Positions 24,509 through 33,341 of a DNA stretch of 64,000 nucleotides are shown piece after piece; the stretch's first letter is position 1, and each line of letters starts with the position of its first letter. A model generated the notes under the pieces. It was not told the DNA's origin and searched no databases. It saw only the letters and a program-made list of their open reading frames with translations. The stretch covers positions 62,001 through 126,000 of the forward strand of contig NZ_AUCU01000013.1 of NCBI RefSeq assembly GCF_000429925.1, read 5' to 3'. This stretch comes from Desulfatirhabdium butyrativorans DSM 18734. GTDB taxonomy: Bacteria > Desulfobacterota > Desulfobacteria > Desulfobacterales > Desulfatirhabdiaceae. Made by a program: the position numbers and the translations under genes.

Positions 24509-25621
24509 CTACTTGGCGAGCGCCCATTTCCCGCCTTTGGCGACCAGTACGACGAAATTGCTTTGTGCAAGCTTGTTCTGGGCGGTAAAGGATATGGGCC
24601 CGGCGATGCCTTTGAAGCCCTTGGTTTCCTTCAGTGCCTTGGTGATTGCGGCCTTGTCCGTTCCTGCCCGCTTCATGGTGTCGACAAGCAAATTCATCCC
24701 ATCGTAGGACAGCGCGGAATAGGGGCCGGGTTCCTGATTGTATTTTTTATTATAGGCTTCGGCAAAGGCTTTGGCGGCTGGAAGGTATTCGACCGTAGGA
24801 TTGGAAAAGCAGAAAACCCCCTCGGCCGCCTTGCCAGCGATTTCCATCAGTTTCGGCGAATTTGAGCCGTCGCCGACTGCGATGATTTTGGTGTAGCCGT
24901 TTTGGCGAAGTTGTTTGATGAGCAGCGCGCCATCGGCATAATAGGCCGTCCAGAAAATGGCATCAGGGGCTTTGGACTTCAGGCGGGTTACCAGGGAGGA
25001 ATGGTCCTGCTCGCCTTTGTTGATGATTTCCATGGCTACCACATCATGGCCTGCTTTTTTCCATTGTTCTGCGGTCAGCTTCGCCAGATCTTCCGAATAA
25101 CCATCGCCCTGATGGACAATGGCCAGCTTTTTCGCCTTCTTCACCTCGAAGAGTTTGACGGCCGTATTTGCCTGATCGTCTCCGGTGCTGTTGATCAGAA
25201 ACGCATTTCCGGGATTTGCCGCAACCAGTTTCGTTGAGTTGGCCGCCGTAACGATGACGGGAATACCGGCGTCTCCATAGATTTTGAGCGTCGGCAGGGT
25301 CGAGCCCGAGCAGTAACCGCCGACAACAGCCACAACGTTCTCCGACACCAGCTTGCTGGCAGCGGCTGCCGCCTGTTGGGGATCGCAACCATCGTCTCCG
25401 GTTACCGTCACGATGGTCTTGCCGTTGATACCGCCTTTTGCGTTGATTTCCGCAAGAGCCAGAAGCATGGCGTTTTCCATATCCTTGCCATACGTCGCTT
25501 CTGATCCGGTTGTCGGCACCATGATGCCGACCTTGATCTCTTCTGCAAACCCGGTTGATGAGACAATCAACAGGCATACCCCAGCCAGCAGCAGAGCGAA
25601 CTTCATCAGATGTTTCCTCAT
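24509..25621 (-). CDS. livK: Branched-chain amino acid ABC transporter substrate-binding protein
   Basis: The 370-residue protein starts with a Sec signal peptide (MRKHLMKFALLLAGVCLLIVSSTGFA, cut after about residue 26) and continues EEIKVGIMVPTTGSEATYGKDM, the start of a type I periplasmic binding fold. Conserved segments are VVGGYCSGSTLP and FWTAYYADGALLIKQLR. It captures the ligand in the periplasm for LivFGHM. A good ribosome site AAGGAGATC precedes the ATG. The ligand could be a branched-chain amino acid or, in an aromatic degrader, an aromatic or carboxylic acid. Confidence 0.93.
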   Translation of the reverse strand: MRKHLMKFALLLAGVCLLIVSSTGFAEEIKVGIMVPTTGSEATYGKDMENAMLLALAEINAKGGINGKTIVTVTGDDGCDPQQAAAAASKLVSENVVAVVGGYCSGSTLPTLKIYGDAGIPVIVTAANSTKLVAANPGNAFLINSTGDDQANTAVKLFEVKKAKKLAIVHQGDGYSEDLAKLTAEQWKKAGHDVVAMEIINKGEQDHSSLVTRLKSKAPDAIFWTAYYADGALLIKQLRQNGYTKIIAVGDGSNSPKLMEIAGKAAEGVFCFSNPTVEYLPAAKAFAEAYNKKYNQEPGPYSALSYDGMNLLVDTMKRAGTDKAAITKALKETKGFKGIAGPISFTAQNKLAQSNFVVLVAKGGKWALAK

Positions 25622-25835
25622 GACGATCTCCTTGATTCGGTTTGGATTGAACGAAAAATCCGGCAGTTCAAAGCCCGGACAGCGGAGAAGACTACCAGTC
25701 TTCGTTTTCTAAACCATCTTCAAAGAATCTGTCAATTGGTAAATTTCGATCTTTCGTATTGAGCAGGGAGGTCTTGTATTTCAAAAACTTGACATCATGC
25801 GGCGTGTTCGATATGTGCGGGAAAATATCTTTCCA
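25622..25835. promoter_or_regulatory. Divergent promoter region of livK and the HAD gene
   Basis: On the reverse strand TTGACA (complement of 25730-25735) is followed after 17-18 bp by TTAGAA/TAGAAA, and then by a GAAGAC-GTCTTC hairpin (25687-25703) in the livK leader. On the forward strand TTGACA (25789-25794) is followed after 17 bp by TATGTG (25812-25817), leading towards the HAD gene through repeat element D. Both are sequence-only promoter guesses. Confidence 0.4.
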
Positions 25836-25995
25836 ATATAGTGCTTGAACGGAAAACAATAGTGCCCGAACGGAAACCCGGTTTTGGGTACAACCTGAGC
25901 CGGAGGGCGGGCTGTTTCACGCTGCATCGCAAAATTGCCTGCCCGCAGGCGGCGCACTGCTCCAAATAGGGGTTTTTCGTTCAGGCACAATATAG
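25836..25995. repeat. Palindromic element, copy D: long composite form
   Basis: The left end appears twice in a row (AGTGCTTGAACGGAAAACAAT, then AGTGCCCGAACGGAAACCCGG). The interior contains both middle variants known from the other copies, GAGCCGGAGGGCGG and GCCCGCAGGCGGCGCAC, separated by TGTTTCACGCTGCATCGCAAAA. The right end is GGGGTTTTTCGTTCAGGCAC. It looks like a recombinant of two elements. Confidence 0.75.
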
Positions 25996-26060
25996 ATCTT
26001 CGTCTTCGTGCGAGGCATTACGATTCTGCTTCCCAGAAGCGCGTTGAAAAGGAATATTCC

Positions 26061-27077
26061 GTGAACCTGATTGCATTTGACATGGACGGCGTCATCGTGG
26101 ACGTCTCTTCCTCCTATCGGGAGATGATACCGCTCATCGCCCGAAAATTCTTTGAACCTTCTCCGGATGCCGCAGCGCTGCCGACCCCCATAATTTCGCT
26201 GGAGGATATCGCCTGGATCCGGAACCAGGGGGGGTGGAACAACGACTGGGATCTGTCTGCCCTCGTCATCAGTCTTGCCTTGTCCACCATGCAGCTCGCT
26301 ATTCCGGAATCCGCAGGTGATGCATGGACCCTTTGGCGAACAACCCTTCAATCCTGCAAACTCACCGGTCTCATCGATTACCTGAATTCGGTGCCAATGC
26401 CCATATCAACTCGGTTCCGGCAACTGGGGGCCTTTCGCCATCCGTTTGTCGATTTGATGGACCAGGGAGATATCGAAACGGGCAACGTGATCCGCAGACT
26501 CTTTCAGGAACTGTATCTGGGTTCCGATCTTTTTCGGGCGACATATTCGCTTGAGCCGAAAAGCCATCGCGGTCCGGGGTTGATCGAAACCGAACGGCTA
26601 CTGATTCCCGTGTCTTTTTTTGAACGGCTTTCCGAGCAGCACATTTTGGCTATCGCTACGGGAAGGCCTTTTGCGGAAGCTTTTTATACACTTCGGCTTT
26701 TCGGAATCGAAAATTACTTTTCCCGCATCCTGACGCTCGATGATTGCGACCTTGCTACGGATTGGACACTGGCCCTTTCTCATGATCGCCCTTCTCTCGA
26801 AAAGCCCGATCCTTTCATGCTCAATGCCATTTATGCGGGTCTGGAGCGACCGGTCGAGGGCCAGTTCTATATCGGTGATATGCCGGATGATATGAAGGCT
26901 GCCAAACGTGCATCTCCTTCGTTCACGGCGATCGGTTTGCTGAGTTCGGATGCGGCTCCAGAAGAGCTGAAGCGTCGACTGGTTGAAGCCGGAGCCGATA
27001 TGCTGGTCGAATCGGTGGACGAGCTGGAGCGTATTGTTACCGGAAGCGAACCTGTTTCTCCGGTGCAGCATCCATGA
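26061..27077 (+). CDS. HAD-superfamily hydrolase
   Basis: The product (338 residues from GTG 26061, with AAAGGAA upstream) opens MNLIAFDMDGVIVD, motif I of HAD phosphatases (Asp7 nucleophile, Asp9). Further motifs are IATGRPFAEAF (motif II, Thr) and FYIGDMPDDMKAAKRA (motif IV). The insert between motif I and II (about residues 20-190) is unusually long and helical, as in some phosphoglycolate phosphatase or histidinol-phosphatase-like HADs. The substrate is unknown. The frame is open further upstream, but that part is repeat element D. Confidence 0.85.
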   Translation: MNLIAFDMDGVIVDVSSSYREMIPLIARKFFEPSPDAAALPTPIISLEDIAWIRNQGGWNNDWDLSALVISLALSTMQLAIPESAGDAWTLWRTTLQSCKLTGLIDYLNSVPMPISTRFRQLGAFRHPFVDLMDQGDIETGNVIRRLFQELYLGSDLFRATYSLEPKSHRGPGLIETERLLIPVSFFERLSEQHILAIATGRPFAEAFYTLRLFGIENYFSRILTLDDCDLATDWTLALSHDRPSLEKPDPFMLNAIYAGLERPVEGQFYIGDMPDDMKAAKRASPSFTAIGLLSSDAAPEELKRRLVEAGADMLVESVDELERIVTGSEPVSPVQHP

Positions 27078-27189
27078 CTGACCGGGTTGTCGAATGTGTT
27101 TATACGCAAGATCCGCTTTGAGCGGTTGGACCTGTCGATGACAGGCGCAAGCGAATATCATTGCGGAATATCTTGAGGGAGGCATGTGC

Positions 27190-27963
27190 ATGAAATTGGT
27201 GTCCTGGAACGTCAACGGCCTGGCTGCCATTCTGAAAAAAGATTTCATCGGTTCGGTTCATAGAATCGATGCCGATGTCCTGGCCATTCAGGAGACCAAA
27301 CTCCAGCCCGATAAGCTCAACGATATGATGGAACATATCGAAGGATACCGCTCATTCTGGTCTTTTTCGACCCGAAAGAAAGGATACAGCGGTGTCGGGC
27401 TTTATACCCGGATCGAGCCGAGCGAAGTGGGATACGGGATCGGGATCCCGGAATACGATGAAGAAGGCCGCATTCTCTGGATGGATTTGGAAGACTTCGT
27501 GTTTTTCAATGTCTACTTTCCCAATGGGCAGACCGGTGAAGAGCGGTTGCGCTACAAGTTGCGCTTTTACGAGGATTTTTTTGCCTATACCGATGCGCTT
27601 CGCCAGCGCGGCAGAAACGTGGTCATTGCCGGCGATTTCAATACGGCGCACAACGAGATCGATCTGAAAAATCCCAAGGCCAACGAAAACTATTCCGGTT
27701 TTCTTCGCATCGAGCGGGATTGGATGGATCGGATCGTTGATGCGGGATATGTCGACACGTTTCGAACGTTGTATCCCGAAACCGTCAAGTATTCCTGGTG
27801 GACGTATCGATTCGGTGCCAGAGAGCGCAATGTCGGATGGCGTATCGATTATTTCTTTGTCAACCGAACCATCCTGGAAAAAGGTTGGATCAAGGATGCA
27901 TTTATCGACAACGATATTATGGGTTCGGATCATTGTCCTGTGGGTTTGATCATCGACTCTTGA
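27190..27963 (+). CDS. xth: Exodeoxyribonuclease III
   Basis: Xth removes nucleotides 3' to 5' from duplex DNA and cuts at abasic sites in base-excision repair. The 257-residue protein has KLVSWNVNGLAA (Asn7), IQETKLQ (metal-binding Glu), the GDFNTAHNEIDLKNPK motif and, at the end, DNDIMGSDHCPVGL (catalytic Asp-His). The ATG at 27190 is preferred over 27184 because the ribosome site AGGGAGG (27176-27182) is then at normal spacing. Confidence 0.95.
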   Translation: MKLVSWNVNGLAAILKKDFIGSVHRIDADVLAIQETKLQPDKLNDMMEHIEGYRSFWSFSTRKKGYSGVGLYTRIEPSEVGYGIGIPEYDEEGRILWMDLEDFVFFNVYFPNGQTGEERLRYKLRFYEDFFAYTDALRQRGRNVVIAGDFNTAHNEIDLKNPKANENYSGFLRIERDWMDRIVDAGYVDTFRTLYPETVKYSWWTYRFGARERNVGWRIDYFFVNRTILEKGWIKDAFIDNDIMGSDHCPVGLIIDS

Positions 27964-27982
27964 TGCTTCCTGCAAGTCTTTC

Positions 27983-28012
27983 TTGACAGTTTCCAGGCAA
28001 ATTGGGTATTTA
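27983..28012 (+). promoter_or_regulatory. Sigma70-like promoter of the Rho_N gene
   Basis: TTGACA (27983-27988), an 18-bp spacer, and TATTTA (28007-28012) lie just after xth. They would give a leader of about 210 bases before the ATG at 28231. Confidence 0.5.
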
Positions 28013-28034
28013 ATCAGCTTATTTTCAAAATCGG

Positions 28035-28069
28035 GCGGAGGTGGACACGACCTCCGCTCGTGTCTTTTC
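28035..28069 (+). promoter_or_regulatory. Two mutually exclusive hairpins in a leader, attenuator-like
   Basis: Hairpin 1 pairs GCGGAGGT (28035-28042) with ACCTCCGC (28050-28057) around a 7-base loop. Hairpin 2 pairs GACACGA (28044-28050) with TCGTGTC (28058-28064), also around a 7-base loop, and is followed by TTTTC (28065-28069). They share bases, so only one can form; hairpin 2 plus the short T run is terminator-like. It could instead be the end of the xth transcript. Confidence 0.45.
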
Positions 28070-28230
28070 ATCAAAACCGTTTTCAGGCGGGTACACAGGT
28101 GAGAAAATCGATGAAAAACGGGTGAATCGGTATTCGGAACGTGTGGAATCCATGTTGTCGCGTCATCAGCGTGAATCTGATAAAGACCGATGTTTTGTAG
28201 CCATTGAATCAGCAAAGGAGACATCCGGAT

Positions 28231-28557
28231 ATGGGTGGAAAAAAGAAAGCGGAAAAACAGAAACCTCTCGACAAAATGACCGTGAAGGATTTGCGGGACC
28301 TTGCCAAGCAGGAGACCGATCTGCAGGGTGTGTTTGGAATGAACAAGGCGGAGCTCATCGGGGCCATCAGCAAAGCCAGGGGAATTGTGCTGGAAGAACC
28401 CAAAAAGACCAGTTCCTCGGTGCGCGAGATCAAGGCGAAGATGCGAGGACTCAAAGCGGTTCGTGAAAATGTGCTGAAGGAATCGAACGAAAAGATGGCC
28501 GGCATTCTGAAGAAGCGCATCAACAGGCTGAAAAAATTGACCCGTCGGGTCGGCTGA
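28231..28557 (+). CDS. Small basic protein with a Rho N-terminal-like domain
   Basis: The 108-residue protein (ATG 28231, AAAGGAG ten bases upstream) carries MTVKDLRDLAKQETDLQGVF followed by GMNKAELIGAI at about residues 16-47, the small helical Rho_N/SAP-like fold that binds nucleic acid. The rest is highly basic and helical (KRINRLKKLTRRVG at the end). It has no Rho ATPase. A role in RNA or DNA binding is inferred; the partner is unknown. It has its own promoter-like sequence and a long leader with alternative hairpins. Confidence 0.75.
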   Translation: MGGKKKAEKQKPLDKMTVKDLRDLAKQETDLQGVFGMNKAELIGAISKARGIVLEEPKKTSSSVREIKAKMRGLKAVRENVLKESNEKMAGILKKRINRLKKLTRRVG

Positions 28558-28581
28558 TCGGCTTCTGCCGGATTTTCGGGG

Positions 28582-28612
28582 CGAATGGCTTTCAATCCAT
28601 TCGGGGATTTTC
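28582..28612 (+). terminator. Possible terminator after the Rho_N gene
   Basis: CGAATGG (28582-28588) pairs with CCATTCG (28597-28603), followed by GGGGATTTTCT. The stem is short and the T run weak. Confidence 0.3.
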
Positions 28613-28658
28613 TATGGGACATCATGGTATGGGAACGCAGGATTGTTGGGGAACGCGC

Positions 28659-29252
28659 ATGATCCATCCAGATACCCTTGCTTTTGATGTGGATGGCGTG
28701 CTTGCCGATACGATGGGGCTTTTCCTGGCCATTGCTTCCGAAGAATACCGGATCGACCGGGTATCGTATCACGACATCACCTGCTATGAATTGAGCGACT
28801 GTCTCGATATCGATCCCGCCATCATCGATGCGATCATCGGGAAAATCCTGGACGGGGATTACGCTGCGCCACTGATGCCCATTGCCGGCGCCTCCCAGGT
28901 CGTCAACCGACTGGCTCAGGCTGCCGATCCGGTTCTGTTCGTTACGGCAAGGCCGTATCCTGGTCCTATCCGGGATTGGATCGAAACCCAGATGTCGCTG
29001 AGCAACCGCTGCTACGAGCTGGTGACGACAGGCTCTTTCGAGGCCAAGGCGCAGGCACTTCACGAGCGGGGAATTTGCCATTTTGTCGATGATCGGCTCG
29101 AAACCTGTTACCATTTGCAGGAAGCAGGAATCGAGCCGATCGTCTTCGCTCAGCCGTGGAACAGGAAACGGCACCCATTCCGGGAGGTTGCATCCTGGCA
29201 GGAGATCCAGGCTCTTATTGCCTGGCCTCCGGCTGAAAGTCCAACCGTATGA
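28659..29252 (+). CDS. HAD-family 5'-nucleotidase-like phosphatase
   Basis: From the ATG at 28659 the 197-residue protein begins MIHPDTLAFDVDGVLAD (nucleophile Asp10, Asp12) and has LFVTARPYPGPIRDWI (motif II) and HFVDDRLETCYHL (motif IV). It resembles bacterial deoxyribonucleotidase/YqfW-type HADs of the C-type. An upstream ATG at 28614 would add 15 residues of poor character. Its stop overlaps the xerC start (ATGA, 29249-29252), so the two are co-translated. Confidence 0.78.
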   Translation: MIHPDTLAFDVDGVLADTMGLFLAIASEEYRIDRVSYHDITCYELSDCLDIDPAIIDAIIGKILDGDYAAPLMPIAGASQVVNRLAQAADPVLFVTARPYPGPIRDWIETQMSLSNRCYELVTTGSFEAKAQALHERGICHFVDDRLETCYHLQEAGIEPIVFAQPWNRKRHPFREVASWQEIQALIAWPPAESPTV

Positions 29253-30166
29253 ACCCGTTCCTCGAGCGCTTCATCACCCATCTCGAAACGGAAAAAGGGT
29301 TTTCAGCGCACACCATCCGGGCGTATAGAAACGATATCGAGCAGTTTTTCGAGTCGGTCGCCCAGATGCTCGGCCTTTCGGAAGAGCGGATCGACATCGA
29401 CAACGATATCGATCCATTGGTGATCCGGGGGTATCTTGCCGGGCTTTACGATCATCATCGAAAGAGTTCCATTGGACGAAAGATTTCGGCGGTACGTTCT
29501 TTTTTTCGTTTCCTGGTGCGCAGGGGGTTGGTCCGGAAGAATCCGGCCGAGCATGTGGCCACCCCGAAGGCAGAAAAACCCATCCCGGTATTTCTGCCGG
29601 TGGATGATATGTTTCGTTTGCTCGATGGTATCGATACGGGATCTCTTCCGGGGCTACGCGACAAGGCCATGCTTGAAGTGCTGTATTCGACGGGGATTCG
29701 CGTATCGGAACTGACCGGTATGAACGAGCAGGATTTAGATGACCGGCAGGGCCTCATTCGAATCCGCGGAAAAGGGTCGAAGGAGCGGATCGTTCCGGTT
29801 GGCAAGCGGGCCATCGAGGCTGTGCGGGCCTATCGCAAGGCCCTTGAAGAAACCCGCGACCTGCCGAGCAAACCGGATGAACCTGCGGTGTTTCTCGGCA
29901 ATCGTGGAAAAAGAATCAGCCCGAGAACCGTCTATCGCATACTGGAGGGTTGGATCCGCACCTGCGGCATCCCTTTCCGCATTTCCCCCCACAAGATCAG
30001 GCATTCCTTTGCAACGCACATGCTGGATGCGGGGGCTGGGCTTCGGAGTGTCCAGGAAATGCTGGGGCACCAAAGTCTCTCGACTACCCAGAAATATACC
30101 CATGTATCGATCGACAAACTGATGGCCGTCTATGACAAGGCGCATCCCCGCAAGAGCGGGGCTTGA
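29249..30166 (+). CDS. xerC: Tyrosine recombinase XerC
   Basis: The 305-residue recombinase has an N-terminal SAM-like core-binding domain (1-90) and the catalytic domain with STGIRVSELTGM (Arg I), RGKGSKERIVPVG (Lys), HKIRHSFATHML (His-x-x-Arg), LGHQSLSTTQKYTHVS (His and the nucleophile Tyr). Such housekeeping recombinases resolve chromosome dimers at dif together with XerD. Its position directly before hslVU is a common bacterial arrangement and argues for XerC over a phage integrase; no dif-like site or prophage is seen. Confidence 0.9.
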   Translation: MNPFLERFITHLETEKGFSAHTIRAYRNDIEQFFESVAQMLGLSEERIDIDNDIDPLVIRGYLAGLYDHHRKSSIGRKISAVRSFFRFLVRRGLVRKNPAEHVATPKAEKPIPVFLPVDDMFRLLDGIDTGSLPGLRDKAMLEVLYSTGIRVSELTGMNEQDLDDRQGLIRIRGKGSKERIVPVGKRAIEAVRAYRKALEETRDLPSKPDEPAVFLGNRGKRISPRTVYRILEGWIRTCGIPFRISPHKIRHSFATHMLDAGAGLRSVQEMLGHQSLSTTQKYTHVSIDKLMAVYDKAHPRKSGA

Positions 30167-30218
30167 GGCGCAGACATCGTTTTGGACGCCATCCGATGAA
30201 AGAGAATTCGTGGATTTC

Positions 30219-30803
30219 ATGCAGACCGATCACCGAGGCAGGTTTTCGCCATTTCACGGCACAACGGTTCTGGCGGTTCGAAGGAACGGCCGGGTGATCG
30301 TCGCCGGGGATGGCCAGGTCACGATGAACGATACGATCGTCAAGCATCGGGCACGAAAGGTGCGACGCATCTATCATGACCGCATCATCGTCGGATTTGC
30401 CGGAGCAACGGCCGATGCCTTGACCCTTTCCGAAAAGCTCGAGGCCAAGCTGGAGAAGAGCAACGGCAATCTGACACGGGCGGCCGTGGACCTGGCGCGG
30501 GACTGGCGCACCGACAAGATGCTCAGAAGGCTCGAGGCCCTCATGGTTGCCGCCGATGCCGGCAAGACGTATCTGCTGAGCGGGACCGGCGACATCATCG
30601 AACCGGACGAAGATATCATCGCGATCGGATCCGGCGCCGTTGCTGCGCAGGCGGCCGCTACGGCACTGATGCGTCACAGTCCGCTCGATCCACTGGAGAT
30701 TGTGAAGCATGCCATGGCGATAGCCGCATCGCTCTGTGTGTATACCAACTCCGAAATCACCATCGAGGAAATCACATCGAATGGAAGTATTGAAGCCGGT
30801 TGA
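30219..30803 (+). CDS. hslV: ATP-dependent protease subunit HslV
   Basis: HslV is the proteolytic core of the HslUV complex. The mature enzyme starts at a Thr nucleophile: here [18 protein letters not shown] after a short propeptide ending PFHG. I take the ATG at 30219 ([14 protein letters not shown]), giving a 14-residue propeptide; a GTG at 30210 is an alternative, and the longer frame from 30132 overlaps xerC. Other family marks are [24 protein letters not shown] and IAIGSG, then [10 protein letters not shown] at the end. The gene overlaps hslU by 23 bp. Confidence 0.92.
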   Translation: MQTDHRGRFSPFHGTTVLAVRRNGRVIVAGDGQVTMNDTIVKHRARKVRRIYHDRIIVGFAGATADALTLSEKLEAKLEKSNGNLTRAAVDLARDWRTDKMLRRLEALMVAADAGKTYLLSGTGDIIEPDEDIIAIGSGAVAAQAAATALMRHSPLDPLEIVKHAMAIAASLCVYTNSEITIEEITSNGSIEAG

Positions 30804-32148
30804 CATCGTTCGGGAACTCGACAAATACATCGTTGGGCAGCATGAGGCCAAACGTTCCGTCGCCATCGCCCTGCGAAACCGCTGGCGGCGACAGCAGGTA
30901 CGGGAAGAGTTGCGGGATGAAATCGCACCGAAGAATATTATCCTGATCGGTCCGACCGGTGTGGGAAAAACCGAAATCGCCCGAAGACTGGCCAGGCTCG
31001 CGGATGCCCCTTTCATCAAGGTGGAGGCTTCCAAATTTACCGAAGTGGGTTATGTCGGCAGGGATGTGGAATCGATGATCCGGGACATAGTCGAGCTTTC
31101 CATTACCCAGGCCAAGGCCCGTGCCCAGCAAACGGTTCAGCCGAAGGCCAGGAACATCGCCGAAGAGCGCATGCTCGATCTCCTGTTGCCCAAGCCCCGA
31201 TCGAGTCAACCCGAACCGGGAAAGGATATCCCGCAGCTCGAGGTAGTCACGACCGTTACCGATGAAGGCTCGTCCACGCGGGAGAAGCTGCGTCACATGC
31301 TCCGAGAAGGCAAGCTCGACAACCGGTATGTCGATCTTGACGTGACGGAGCGCTCCATGCCTTCCATCGAAATTTTCTCCAATGTCGGCATGGAGGAGAT
31401 GGGTATCAATTTCAAGGATATGCTGAGCGGTTTGCTGCCCAAGAACACCCGCAGACGCAAAGTCAAGGTTCCGGAGGCCATGAAAATTCTGACCCAGGAA
31501 GAGGCCCAGAACCTGATCGATATGGAGGAAGTCGTTTCGGAAGCCATCCGGAAAGTGGAGCAGGCGGGCATCGTTTTCCTCGATGAAATCGACAAGATCG
31601 TGGGCAAGGGATCGGGCGCAGACCCGGATGTTTCGCGGGAGGGCGTGCAGCGGGACCTGCTGCCGATCGTTGAAGGCAGCAGCGTCAACACCAAATACGG
31701 CCCGGTCAAGACGGATCATATCCTGTTTATCGCTTCGGGTGCGTTTCATGGCATTGCGCCATCCGATCTCATTCCGGAACTTCAGGGCAGGTTCCCGATA
31801 CGGGTTGAGCTGCAGTCCCTGACCAAAGACGATTTCAGGCGGATTCTCACGGAGCCCGAGAACGCCCTCATTCTCCAATATACCGAGCTTCTGGCCACCG
31901 AAGAAGTGAAGCTCGAATTTGCCGATGAGGCCATTGACCGGATCGCCACCATCGCCGAAGAAGTCAACGCTTCCACCGACAACATCGGCGCAAGACGGCT
32001 GCATACGGTCATGGAAAAATTGCTCGAGGATATTTTGTTCGAAGCGCCGGATATTGCCGACAAAACCATCCGGATCGATGCCGCGACCGTGGATGCGAGG
32101 CTGTCGGCAATCAAGAACAACCAGGATCTGAGTCGATTTATATTGTAG
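30781..32148 (+). CDS. hslU: ATP-dependent protease ATPase subunit HslU
   Basis: HslU is the AAA+ unfoldase that feeds substrates to HslV. The 455-residue product starts [20 protein letters not shown], has Walker [10 protein letters not shown] (about 57-65), an I-domain (about 110-240), Walker [12 protein letters not shown], sensor I region and C-terminal LSRFIL, the tail that docks into HslV. The ATG lies inside the end of hslV. A heptamer array starts one base after the stop codon. Confidence 0.95.
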   Translation: MEVLKPVDIVRELDKYIVGQHEAKRSVAIALRNRWRRQQVREELRDEIAPKNIILIGPTGVGKTEIARRLARLADAPFIKVEASKFTEVGYVGRDVESMIRDIVELSITQAKARAQQTVQPKARNIAEERMLDLLLPKPRSSQPEPGKDIPQLEVVTTVTDEGSSTREKLRHMLREGKLDNRYVDLDVTERSMPSIEIFSNVGMEEMGINFKDMLSGLLPKNTRRRKVKVPEAMKILTQEEAQNLIDMEEVVSEAIRKVEQAGIVFLDEIDKIVGKGSGADPDVSREGVQRDLLPIVEGSSVNTKYGPVKTDHILFIASGAFHGIAPSDLIPELQGRFPIRVELQSLTKDDFRRILTEPENALILQYTELLATEEVKLEFADEAIDRIATIAEEVNASTDNIGARRLHTVMEKLLEDILFEAPDIADKTIRIDAATVDARLSAIKNNQDLSRFIL

Positions 32149-32149
32149 G

Positions 32150-32240
32150 TTATGGGCTATGGGCGATGGGTTATGGGCGATGGGTTATGGGCTATGGGTT
32201 ATGGGCGATGGGTTATGGGCGATGGGTTATGGGCGATGGG
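32150..32240. repeat. Heptamer array (ATGGGTT, ATGGGCT, ATGGGCG) starting at the hslU stop codon
   Basis: About thirteen 7-bp units, varying at the last two bases, begin immediately downstream of hslU and run into half of a palindromic element. Confidence 0.9.
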
Positions 32241-32275
32241 CTGCTCCGAATAGGGGCTTTCCGTTCAGACACTAC
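32241..32275. repeat. Right half of the palindromic element, copy E
   Basis: CTGCTCCGAATAGGGGCTTTCCGTTCAGACACTA matches the right half of copy B. The left half is missing; the heptamer array takes its place. Confidence 0.7.
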
Positions 32276-32336
32276 CATAACGGGCCTTTCGAAATGTTCT
32301 GGATCCCGGCTTTCGCCGGGGTGATGGGCCGGGGAA
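32276..32336. repeat. Extragenic palindrome in the hslU-argB gap
   Basis: GGATCCCGGCTTTCGCCGGGGTGAT contains the CCCGGCTTTCGCCGGG palindrome found in many gaps of this window. Confidence 0.6.
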
Positions 32337-32388
32337 ATGACGATTACGACAACGACAACGACAACGACAACGATTACAATAACGATAG
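32337..32388. repeat. Hexamer array, reverse orientation (ACGACA units)
   Basis: GATTAC and ACGACA units are the reverse complement of the CGTAAT/CGTTGT arrays at 18137 and 42953. Confidence 0.85.
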
Positions 32389-32431
32389 CCCATAGCCTAT
32401 AGCCCATAGCCCATAACCCATAGCCCATAAC
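32385..32431. repeat. Heptamer array AGCCCAT in front of argB
   Basis: About six 7-bp units (AGCCCAT, AGCCTAT, AACCCAT) directly precede argB. They are the reverse complement of the array after hslU. Confidence 0.85.
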
Positions 32432-32465
32432 CTGCTTATTGCCCTTAACCCGATACGGAGCGGAT

Positions 32466-33341
32466 ATGACCCCCGGTGTTGCGGATATTCTCGTCGAATC
32501 CTTGCCCTACATCCGCCGGTTTGCCGGAATGACCCTCGTCGTGAAATACGGAGGCCATGCCATGGTGGATGAGCAGCTCAAGGCCGATTTTGCCCAGGAC
32601 ATCACCCTGCTCAAATTTGTGGGGCTGAACCCGGTCATCGTTCACGGCGGCGGGCCGCAGATCAACGAAGTGCTGGAGAAGATGCACATCGTTCCGCGGT
32701 TCGTGCGCGGGATGCGGCTCACCGACGATGTCACCATGGATGTGGTCGAAATGGTGCTGGCCGGGAAGATCAACAAGGCCATCGTGATGCAGATCAACCG
32801 CATGGGCGGGCGGGCGGTTGGGCTTTCCGGCAAGGACGGCGGCCTCATTACAGCCAAAAAAATGCAGATCGTGCATCAGGAAACCGCCGACAGTCCCCCG
32901 GAAATCATCGATCCCGGGCTCGTTGGGGAAGTCACGGAGGTCAATCCAGCCCTTATCCATACCCTGGCGGCGCAGGGGTTCATTCCGGTGATTGCGCCGG
33001 TCGGTGTCGGGGAGAATGGGGAGACGTTCAACATCAACGCCGATCTGGTCGCAAGCCAGATCGCCATCGCCTTGTCGGCCGGGAGGCTGATCCTGCTGAC
33101 GGATGTGGACGGGATTCTGAATGCCCATGGCAAACTGATTTCCTCCCTGAACCGGGATCTCGCCCTGTCGCTGATCGCGGAAAAGCAGATTACCGGCGGG
33201 ATGATCCCCAAGGTCGAATGTGCGCTCGAGGCCATCCTGAACGGGGTGGAGAAGGTACACATCATCAACGGCAGGAAGCGGCACGCCCTGCTTCTGGAAC
33301 TCTTTACGGATCGTGGTATCGGAACGGAATTCACGAAATGA
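32466..33341 (+). CDS. argB: Acetylglutamate kinase
   Basis: ArgB phosphorylates N-acetylglutamate, the second step of arginine synthesis. The 291-residue protein has [12 protein letters not shown] (about 26-37), [14 protein letters not shown] (about 58-71), the [10 protein letters not shown] segment and [19 protein letters not shown] near the end, matching the amino acid kinase family. The ATG at 32466 is chosen because GGAG lies seven bases upstream. It is the first gene of argBDFG(H); its stop overlaps the argD start. Confidence 0.95.
   Translation: MTPGVADILVESLPYIRRFAGMTLVVKYGGHAMVDEQLKADFAQDITLLKFVGLNPVIVHGGGPQINEVLEKMHIVPRFVRGMRLTDDVTMDVVEMVLAGKINKAIVMQINRMGGRAVGLSGKDGGLITAKKMQIVHQETADSPPEIIDPGLVGEVTEVNPALIHTLAAQGFIPVIAPVGVGENGETFNINADLVASQIAIALSAGRLILLTDVDGILNAHGKLISSLNRDLALSLIAEKQITGGMIPKVECALEAILNGVEKVHIINGRKRHALLLELFTDRGIGTEFTK

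Noticed and set aside
28041-28466. Forward GTG ORF of 141 residues overlapping the Rho_N gene
   Set aside because: It starts inside the leader hairpins, has no ribosome site and reads the Rho_N gene in the wrong frame; the frame from 28231 has the conserved domain.
29249-30166. Phage integrase marking a prophage
   Set aside because: The recombinase lies in the common xerC-hslV-hslU order with no phage genes or att-like repeats around it.
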